Origin: Linnemannia elongata
Taxonomy: Eukaryota; Mortierellomycota; Mortierellomycetes; Mortierellales; Mortierellaceae
Assembly (NCBI GenBank): GCA_036320915.1
Contig: JAXBDG010000004.1
Span: 558,001 to 622,000, forward strand
Reading direction: 5' to 3'
Length of the DNA: 64,000 bases
Position numbers and translations under genes: made by a program
The notes under the pieces: generated by a model
The model's input: only the letters and a program-made list of their open reading frames with translations
Database searches by the model: none
Told to the model about the DNA's origin: nothing
Shown here: positions 55,706-64,000 of the stretch, piece by piece
Numbering within the stretch: the stretch's first letter is position 1
How the letters are laid out: every line of letters begins with the position of its first letter

Positions 55706-56451
55706 TTATTCCTTCTTCTCAATCCCGTATATTTTGTTGTCCGCCATCGTCAACGCCAGTGTCGATCCTTCCGTGAGAACTAAAAGTGTTGTGAAAAAAA
55801 AGAAAAAAAAAGATTGTCAGCAAGAACGAGCAAGACAATGAGTAAAGACTCCCTCCCCCCCTCTCCAACCCCATGAACAAACGCCTCCATTCTTCTGTTC
55901 CACTGTCTTACAATCCCAAAAAAAAAAAAAAAAAAAATCGCAACAAACACAAAGCCCTATAGTTCCAGTAGTCAGAAAAACGACTCGAGTGAACAAACGT
56001 TACCGGTGACTTTCCGGACAATACTATCCTCGACTTCTGCTCCTGAATCAGCCGTCGACAACAACCCTAAGCCTCCCTGCGGTGAATACCTCGACACCAA
56101 CTGCCCGACATCCTGCATCAGCTTCTGGATCACCGTTGCCTGGTCCTGATGCAGCGGTCCATTCACCTAATTTACGTTATAGAAAGAGAATAGAGCATGC
56201 GGTGTCAAGATAAGAGAGCCTTGGTGAATGAGAGTGAGATTAAAAGACTGAAGGAGAGAGAAGAAAGTTACATTTAGGAGTTGGCCAGAGGCAAGATCTG
56301 CAGAGAAGGAGGCAACATGGCCAGGGATGGTGGCCAATTCTTCAAACACGGGATCTGGTGGTGCTGTCGTCTATGAATGAAAGGAGAGTGAAAAACAAAA
56401 TGAAAAGGTGTAAGTGACTACAGGATCCCAAGTTCGATGCCAGCGAAGCAT
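55706..56451 (-). CDS. Small protein of unknown function (121 aa, four exons)
   Basis: Exons 56451-56422, 56370-56272, 56166-56004 and 55779-55706 join in frame to 121 residues. The protein starts MLRWHRTWDPTTAPPDP. The middle is helix-prone (VFEELATIPGHVASFSADLAS, then HQDQATVIQKLMQDVGQLVSRY) and the end is DNKIYGIEKKE. No TM helix, signal peptide or Cys pattern is seen. Small multi-exon genes with such short exons are usually conserved cellular proteins. I do not recognise the family; a subunit of a larger complex is possible. The first exon (10 codons, donor GTAGTC) is the least certain part. A sense-strand poly-T run (plus-strand A at 56662-56684) lies about 210 nt upstream. Confidence 0.6.
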
Positions 56452-57036
56452 GATGTTGTTGATTCTGGTGAGGCAGGAAACGAACCATGATAGGTGTTGT
56501 TGTAGGTGTTTTGTTGATGGGTCGAGGTGAAGAGTGCTGGTCGTGAGGAGCTGTGTTTGGGTGGGTCAGTTGGGTTGGGGTTGATGAAAGTGGAGGAAGG
56601 GTGGAGGAAGGACGGAGGCAGGAAGAAAAAATGGTTGGGTCTCTTCGAATAAAGTGATCACAAAAAAAAAAAAAAAAAAAAAAAGCCCGACTGAGACGAA
56701 AGCTTGGACTGCTTTTCTAACGCGCAAGAAAAAAAAAGAACAGGAAGTGTCTGTGTGAACACACGCGCACACAACCGTACAAACCGTGCGACCTTGGTCG
56801 ATTGAAGCAAAGGTAGCAGTGTCAAGAAAGTAGAGTAGAGGAAAGAAACGATGCAATTTTGTGATTTAATAATACAATGAAGGAAGAGAGGAGAGTGTGC
56901 TGTAGAACAGCGAAAATGCAAGAAGAGATGAAAAACAAAGAAAAAAAGACCAGTCTATTCTACAGCATAATGCGTAGGTGTGAGTGAAGTAAAGAAGTAA
57001 ATGCCTGGTCGAGCGCGTCTCCAGATTGACGCCCGT
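56452..57036. promoter_or_regulatory. Upstream region of the 121-aa gene, 3' flank of PTC7
   Basis: Contains the 23-nt A run at 56662-56684 (sense-strand poly-T). No gene is seen. Confidence 0.45.
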
Positions 57037-59466
57037 TTAGAGTTGGGCCGTCGTAGATCGAACCAGGGTGACGATAACCGTGATATCATCCACTTTTCTA
57101 ATTTTCACAGGTGGTAAGGAGGAGACTCGATAAGTAAAATAGTGGCTATAGTTGAATGACATACACGTTGAGCAACCATACGAAGCGAAAACATACCCGC
57201 CCGACTGGATATGACGGGCTCCCTGGCTGAAGGGAGTCATGCGCTTGGCGTCGAGAGAAAACCGTCTTGCAGTGTTGGTGAGTCGCTTGGAGAGTGCCCG
57301 CACTCTGGCCAGAATCTCGTCCGCAGACATGGTCTCGACAATCTCTCCGGACGACGACAACCGATGGGTGGTAGAATGGAGCAACTGCTGGTCGCGGATA
57401 ATATCGCCCAACTCCCGGTCAACAAGTTCAATGGCCTCCTTGGTAAACACATTGTCCCAGAAGCCATCCGTCGCCAGCACAATCACATCACCGTCCTGCA
57501 ATTGATGTGTCGTCTGAACCGCGTCCTTTGGCAAATCTTGGACATATTTCTTAGCCTTTTTGGCTCCAGCTGTTGGTGCTGCTGTCGCATCCTGTTGTGC
57601 TGAGTTGCCTTTGCCGTCATTCTCGCTACTTTTTTGCTGCTGTTGTTGTTGCTGTTGTTGTTGACGGTCCTTGGGCAAGACGGTAAGTTGGTAAGGGCAG
57701 TTCCAAAAGTGCTGTTGGGAAGGTGACTCATAGATGCACTTGTTGTCTCGGATCAGCAAAAAGGCACTGTCGCCCAAGTTCGATGCTCGCAGGGTTCCCG
57801 TAGACTTGCAAAGCGACAAGATACAAGCAGTACTTGATCCTATTCACGGAAAAAAAGAAGTCGAAAAAGAGGTACAACAATGGGGATACATTAGTGTTCA
57901 TCCCTCTCGTCCATTGGGCGGTGAACGCGGGAAAAAAAAGGGCCAAATGAAAAAAAAGGCGTGTGCACAGTCCCTCTTCTCTGCCTCCACCCGCATAATA
58001 GGTCTGGAACCGTCCTCTTGTCCTCTGGTCCTTCCTAAGATGCCCCCCTTCTGTTTTTGATATCTTACCTGCTTCGACGGTCCCACTTTGGACCAGTTCG
58101 TTGTAGGCACCGTCCAAGATTGTTTGGGCATCCAGAATACTCCTCTCACCGCCAGCGGTGGGAGGATCGATTTCGGGAGGTACACAGTCCGTCAATCGAG
58201 CAATGTTCTCAGCATTGTTCATCAGTGCCCATGAGAACAACGCAGGGTCGACTCCTAGCTATTTGGGCAAAATGTCGAATAGTATAACAAGGGTAACCTT
58301 ACGTTAGTAATTTGGTTTATGTTTGTTGCAAAGTCCAGACTGAACAAAATAACCAGTCAGCCAACCAGCCACCCTCCTTTCTTCACTCCTGATCCTCGTG
58401 GCCAACGTAAAGGCATAAAGGGAGGTTGGGATGTGTGAAGAGTCAAAGGAGGCAGGTCGAGTAAGGTGATAATGGTAAGAAAAACCATCAGCAACAATAG
58501 GACCGTGGAAGAAGCAGGGATAAACATAAAAACACATTGCATCCATCGTCGGCTACACCATTTTTAGGCACTCCTGTCGATCCGAATTGACCTTGTCCAC
58601 ATGTTACTAGGGAACACAGAACGATTGATCCGCTTTCAACCTGACAATTGAAGTCGCTCTCCCAATAATAAGAATGTATGTATGCATATGATGACAACAA
58701 GTAGAAGAGAACTCACCTCTGACCAGCCGCCGACCCCGTCAGCAACTCCAAGGGCTACTCGACTGCGTGTTGAGACATGAAAGAAGGCATCCTCGCCTGC
58801 ATCCACTTTGCCGGGATGAGGATGAGCCGCCTTTAATTTCTCCTTCCAGAGTAAGGTCCGCGCAGTATTTGCTGCTTCTGCATCCGCCTGCGCCTTTTGT
58901 ACTTGCTGCACTTGCTGTTGCTGTTGCTGGCGTTGTCTGGATTTGGGGTGCCAACTTGCTGCAAGGAGATAGTTGTATGCAATGGCGTTATGTGACGTGG
59001 GTGTTGGTGTTGCTACCGTTTGTGGGATCACTTCGGAAGCGGTTGTATCGGAAGAGGAAGAAGAGGCAGACGATGACAGAGTGGATGTCCCAAAGAGGTC
59101 TGGTGGTAAGAGAATATCGTGTGCCAGTAATGGTGGTGGCAATTGGTGCTGAAGGAGAGCAGCAGCAGTGGCAGTTGCAGTTGTGGAGGTATGCAGTTGA
59201 CACGACGACTGTGTCGAATTGGTGGCGGACCCGTCGAGGGCGACCAGGGTCGGAGTCGAAATCCCCTGACTACTAGTAGTGCTACTGCCGCTCGCCGGAG
59301 TGAGGAGGTACTGAGGGGCAATGGAGAGGTAGCGTTGCATGGTGGCCATGGCGAAGGGGCGGGACATCATCCAGTGAGCGAGTCTGTGTGCTGCGACTGA
59401 GCTGTAGGCGGTGACGAGCCTTGCGGGGATCATCCCCAGGGGCCTGGCTGCATTCCTGCCCAGCAT
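57037..59466 (-). CDS. PTC7: PTC7-type PP2C protein phosphatase, mitochondrial
   Basis: Exons 59466-58717, 58258-58069, 57839-57197 and 57097-57037 join to 547 residues. The N-terminus (MLGRNAARPLGMIPARLVTAYS) is rich in Arg and Ala without acids, as in mitochondrial targeting peptides. After a Ser/Thr/Gln-rich low-complexity region come the PP2C motifs: DAGEDAFF, GVADGVGGWSE, GSSTACI, NLGDSAFLLIR, VLATDGFWDNV and KVDDITVIVTLV. PP2C enzymes use two Mn/Mg ions held by these Asp residues to remove Ser/Thr phosphates; PTC7 in yeast acts on coenzyme Q synthesis proteins. A poly-Gln run interrupts exon 3. The last intron (57196-57098) is 99 nt with no stop, so its retention would keep frame. Confidence 0.9.
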
Positions 59467-62400
59467 TGCGGTTTTATGAGAGAGCGAGACAGAGTGGTGG
59501 TGGGTTTAAATGAGTTTGTTGGTTAGAAAGGAAAGAAGGGAGGGTGGCGCGAAGAGTGGAGTGGAGAGAGAGGAGTGGAAGAGCAAGAGGAAGAAGACGG
59601 AGAATGAAAAGGAGTGATAAAAAGGGAAGGGAAGGGAGTGTGGGGTCAAAGTAGGAAAAGAGAGACACGGAGAGACAGAGGCAGAGACAGAGACAAGAAG
59701 GAAATAAAAAGGAGTGTCGGTGTGTGTGCTAATGGAGTGTGTGTCGATGATAATGGTCAATGGAATGGATGGATGGTTGTACGATGAGAAGTGTGAAGAA
59801 GAAAAAGAAAAAAAAAGAGTATTGAAGTGGTCATGAAAAGAAAAAAAAAAAAAAAAAAAAAAAAAGGAAGTGGCGATACAACACATTTTATCGTTTATTA
59901 TTCGCCTTGGCCGTGGCCCTTGGCCTTGGCTCATAATCTCACTGCTTTGCCTGTCGTGGGTTCCGAAGTCCCTACTTTGACTTTTCCGAACCTGTTCCGA
60001 TCGATTTCCTTTTCCGTCCTCTTCACCTTTCAGCCTACTACGCGCGCTCACAAATGAACAACGTCCAAGCTAGAGTTACACGTCCTGCCTCTCTTTCCTT
60101 CTCACTTTCAAATGCAATTGCTCTTCCTTTTATTATACCCACCTTTTCTCTGGCTCTCGCTTCCCTTGCTTGCTTCTACTTTTTTCATTTTCGCTTCTCC
60201 TTCTTCAAGCTTAGCTCTCTCGGACCTACAAAACTTTGGCCTCGCTCACCATTCATTCACGTCGGCTTACCATTCCAAGTCAAGGCCTCCGTTATTCTCA
60301 TGCCTTTCTATCTTCTTTGCCATATATCACATCTTATGCCTTGGACATTCAATTGGAAAAAGGAGGAAAGGAGGAAGCATGAACAGTTGACAATGACACG
60401 TTTGTGCGCGAGGGTTTGTGGAGAAAGAGGAAGTGTGTGGAGTAAACAAAAGGAAAGGCAAAGACGACGGGGCTGTGATGCTTGTTGACTGACCCTGAAG
60501 AAGAGTGTGGTTAGATCTTCATGTGGAAAGCGGGGGGTAAGAAAGGAAGGGAAGGGACGGGAAAGGAAGGGAAGGGAAGGGAAGGGGTTGAGAAAGGCGA
60601 GCAAGTAGACACAGAAAGCCAAAGACGCAAAGCGAGAAGGAAAGAGGAAAAGAAAGGAGGATGGCAAAAAAGGGACTTGGTCCTCCCCTCCTTCCCCACT
60701 TTATCCCTTGCCTTTCCTTTTCTTCTCCTCTTTCTTCTTCCTCCACTTTTTTATTATTTTTTTTTCCAGGGGAGAACCTGAAGGAAAGGCAATGACAAGC
60801 AGGATACATCCCGATCAATTGGAGAATAAGCAAAAGGAGAGGGTGGGAAAGGATACCCTCGATATGCTATCTCACTACTTCCTCGCTGCTTCCTCGTTCA
60901 CCCTTATTTCCAATCATACAAAAACTATATATCCAATCATCCACCCGTGATAGCCATCCTATAACGCCGTAGAACGATATGGAATGAAAGGAGCAAGAAC
61001 CGCAGTTCACCCTCACCTTTGTCGCGTTTTCTTTGGTCCTTTGCACCTATTCACCTCAGAAACAATGGGTCAATGCACACGCAATTAGAGGCACAGTCGG
61101 ACCGGACTGCGGCGAGGCAGGGTGTTACAACGGACTATCATATGGTGGCGCGTTGTGTTTGGGATGTGCAATTTGCATTGTTGGGTGTCTTAGATGGAGA
61201 GACGTATGGCATGAATGAGAATGAACAGGCTGATGATTTTCCTCACTCTCCAAAGAAATGTGAATAGACAAAGATACCTTTTGGTGTTATCAGCACATGA
61301 ACAGAGATAGAGGATGAATTGACGCAGTAAAGAGGGGGACAAATGAGAGGAAGATAGCGAGAACACGATGTTGCTTCCAGGGCTGTCAATGAAGGATAAT
61401 TTCAATGTGTGTCGCAGAAGGAGGATCAGATAAATAAAAGATGACCCATTGTGACAGTGATAGAGAAGGAAGGGGATTCGTCGCTGGTACGCATAATTGA
61501 ATCCATGCGCCACCAGTGAGTAATCCAAAGCATTCGGGATCGCCCCTCCCCCACTTTTTGCGCCGCAGAAGGGTCAAAGGGTCAATGGGAAAAAAATGTC
61601 CAAAAGTGTGAGAACTGAAGAAACGGGAGAAGTTGAGGAGTGGGGTCAATTGGGGGAAGGGTGCCGTATTTATGACTTTTTTTGTTTGGTTCCACGAGGG
61701 TACCACGATGACACTTTCTATGTACAGATTAAGTAACTCCAGGCTGGGGGTGGTCGGGGTGTATGTGTGTGGGTTGAGGGAGGATGGTGATTCGAGGGCA
61801 AGAATGCGTTGATGACGAGTGAGCACAAGGAAGTGGACAATGTGACGTGCAACAAAAAACTCATTTCGCCCAACCAGCATTGCACTAGAAATAGATGCTA
61901 GTGGTCATATGATCACCTTGAACCTTGTGCAAGGACAAGGAAGCATCCATTCCGCGGATGAGATGGAAGTAATAAAGCCAATGATTATCCCCAATGGACA
62001 TACAAACACAAGGAGAAATAACTAAACCGACCCGGTGCGTCCTTATTCTGCCATGACAGTCAGGTACAGGCAAGGTCTTAGCCTCATCATCATCAGGTCA
62101 TATTCTCTTCTCTGTCACTTGTCTGGTGACTAATTGAAGCAAAATCAATAAATAGCTAGCCGTTGCTACCCCGCCCCGGGTTCTTTTTATTTTTTTAAAA
62201 TTCATCTTGGACCACAATCTCTTTCTCCTTTCTCCTTACTCTCTCACCCATCGTGCATACATCTCACTCACACCTTCCAACCGCAATCGCCCAACACACA
62301 CACACCTCCTGCACACAGCTCGCCATTCGTCCGCAGTTAACCCCGTCTCTTTATTCTACCTTGTCTACGCAATAATCATATCACAACCCATTTCAATAAC

Positions 62401-62611
62401 TCTTTCGCATTTGCTTAGCCTGGCATAAATAGTCAGAATTCCTTTCTCCCACCCTTTTTCTCTTTTCCTCTTCAACAACACATTCCTACACCTCAACCAA
62501 CCTACCAACCAACCAAGTTACCAAATCAATTACTCGCACTCTCGCTCCACAAACAAAACTCAACCTTACCTCACACTCTCCCCTACCAACCAACAACAGT
62601 AGTTATCCAAC
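59467..62611. other. Long intergenic region, no gene seen
   Basis: This 3.1 kb stretch holds the PTC7 leader with a sense-strand poly-T run (plus-strand A at 59841-59865), GGGAA repeats at about 60541-60588, and a CA/CT-rich leader (62220-62600) before the gene at 62612. No frame inside has motifs or plausible starts. Confidence 0.45.
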
Positions 62612-63166
62612 ATGTTCATGCTCTCGTGGATTCGCTCTTCGGACACCCAGGCCGCCGCCGCCGCCAACAACAACAACAACAAGGCCACCACTCCCTCCTC
62701 AACTGCCTCGGATGACCACCACCAGTCCGACGATTGGGTCTTCCTCCCTGCAGACGAAGAGGCAATGATGAGCGCCTCCATCTCCGACCTCCAGCTCCTC
62801 TCAGCCTCCACCATGACCCTTCGTCCTTCCTCCACACATCCCGCCTCCTCTTCTCGGACAGCCACCTCCTCATCCTCCGTGACAACAACAGCAGCAGTGG
62901 TACACAAGTCGCGGAGGCAGCTCAAGCAAGAAAAGCGTCTCCAACAAGCACAAGAAGAACTAGAGCGCCGACCCCGCTATGATCCCACGATTGCCAAGAT
63001 GCGCGATTATGAGTTTAAACTTGCAAAGATTCAAAAGTTGGGGATGCGGTCGGGTCGGATTGCGAGCTCAACGACGGGTGGGGCCCATTCTGTCAAGTCT
63101 ATGAGGAGTGCTGGATCTTCTGGAGGCCCTCAGGTTTCTGCTGCTCCTGCTGCCAAAGCCTGCTAG
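62612..63166 (+). CDS. Hypothetical protein with coiled coil (184 aa)
   Basis: A single exon encodes 184 residues after a long CA-rich leader. The N-terminus MFMLSWIRSSD is followed by an Ala/Asn run, then SDDWVFLPADEEAM, an acidic-aromatic stretch. A long Ser/Thr-rich region follows. The C-terminal half has a charged helix (SRRQLKQEKRLQQAQEELERR, about 107-127) and then RYDPTIAKMRDYEFKLAKIQ. No domain is recognised. Third codon positions are C-rich as in expressed genes here. Probably a small soluble regulatory or scaffold protein, but this is a guess. Confidence 0.68.
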   Translation: MFMLSWIRSSDTQAAAAANNNNNKATTPSSTASDDHHQSDDWVFLPADEEAMMSASISDLQLLSASTMTLRPSSTHPASSSRTATSSSSVTTTAAVVHKSRRQLKQEKRLQQAQEELERRPRYDPTIAKMRDYEFKLAKIQKLGMRSGRIASSTTGGAHSVKSMRSAGSSGGPQVSAAPAAKAC

Positions 63167-64000
63167 TCCCCTTTGACAGGGGTGTAACATTTTAACCCTT
63201 CCATCCCCTCCTTGCCTTTTACTTTTTTTCCTACTAAACACGCGCTCGGAGGATGGCTTGTCGCTCATTTTCATTTCATTTCATTCTTTTTTTGTTGTGC
63301 TTGCCTTCCGTGACACGAGGAACGATAGGGTGAGAAAGGGGCGGGAATACAAGGGGAAAACATACACGGGTCTTTACGAACCAGACCACCTCTTCCCCAA
63401 TACATTTCTCTTATCCTACCCTCTTCGTCATAGTACAACATTCACACTATTTCTCGACGCTAACATTCCTCAGCACCACCGCCAACAACAATCAAAAAAA
63501 AAGCCTTTATTCTCTACTTTATTCGACCTTTTTTTACCATAATTTCTTCGTTACTTTTACAACCTTACTACCTTCCTACCTCACACCACGTTCTGGTACG
63601 GCAAAGGACATCTTTTTTTTTTTTTTTCTCTTTTTTTTTTTCTTTCTTTTTTCGACTTTTTTTTCGATTTTTTTTTTGTTAACTTCTCTTTGCCGGTTCA
63701 TATGACCACAAAGGAAGAGTACTATAAAAATAAAAAACTTTAAACCCCCATGGAGGCATTGCAAAGCCCAATCAACCCATATAACCTCTCTCTCACTCTC
63801 TGCTCCCCCCCCCCCCCCCCCCCCTTGAACTCTTTTCTCCCTTCTTAGATGCACACGGAATTGACTTTTTTTGTGACGTTGCTCACTTTTTTTTTTTTTT
63901 TTTTTTTTGCCAAAAATGAATGAAAAGGTTTGAATACATTCCGGGTCTTCTCCCTTTTAGTAAGGCTAGCCCTTTGAAGTTTTCTAAGGGCATCATAAAT
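63167..64000. other. 3' flank with long homopolymers
   Basis: Contains T runs near 63613-63627 and 63888-63908 and a 20-C run at 63805-63824. No gene is supported. Confidence 0.5.

Noticed and set aside
1..64000. tRNA genes, CRISPR arrays, bacterial operon signals or integrated virus
   Set aside because: No tRNA B-box context, no spacer-repeat array and no viral capsid or polymerase frames were recognised by eye; the architecture is that of fungal nuclear DNA.

Overview
The window reads as nuclear DNA of a filamentous fungus. The multi-exon genes use short GT-AG introns, the housekeeping proteins are fungal or eukaryotic in type (eRF3/Sup35, Vps72/Swc2 of SWR1, a PTC7-type mitochondrial PP2C), 5' leaders are rich in CT and poly-T, and homopolymer and microsatellite tracts are abundant. 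The gene content (an expanded family of single-pass membrane proteins, FAD monooxygenases, tandem GNATs) suggests an early-diverging mould of the Mortierella type (Mucoromycota). That placement is inference; no search was run.

Layout. 0.4-7.9 kb (minus): three members of one membrane-protein family, here called A, B and C. 9.1-19.2 kb (minus): a conserved block of eRF3, a four-TM membrane protein, Vps72/Swc2 and a nine-exon FAD monooxygenase. 20.3-27.4 kb: the family returns. Member D and fragment E1 lie on the minus strand; fragment E2, intact member F and fragment G lie on the plus strand. 27.8-46.9 kb: a gene-poor, repeat-rich accessory segment holding small secreted cysteine-containing proteins, an AIG1-type GTPase, a truncated LINE-like retroelement, a direct segmental duplication (about 30.7-32.87 and 41.5-44.0 kb), hairpin elements and decayed family member H. 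47.6-49.5 kb: intact family member I. 51.3-64 kb: two tandem GNAT acetyltransferases, a 121-residue protein of unknown function, the PTC7-like phosphatase and a 184-residue protein.

The main system is the membrane-protein family. The full-length members share an N-terminal domain that starts M-G-x(4-5)-C-[IVL]-T and carries a Cys...GVFT motif, introns in phase 0, one transmembrane helix, and a long disordered C-terminal (probably cytosolic) tail. Seven of eight readable tails keep an H-P-R-P-like motif. The ectodomains differ strongly, while the tails of A, B and F are much more alike. Copies range from intact (B, C, F, I) through a single lesion (A, D) to heavily broken (H) and fragments (E1, E2, G and a D-like tail relic). 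Family genes point left (minus) on the left side and right (plus) on the right side of a junction near 23.25 kb. This pattern of diversified outside, conserved inside and birth-and-death copies resembles receptor or allorecognition clusters, but function is unproven.
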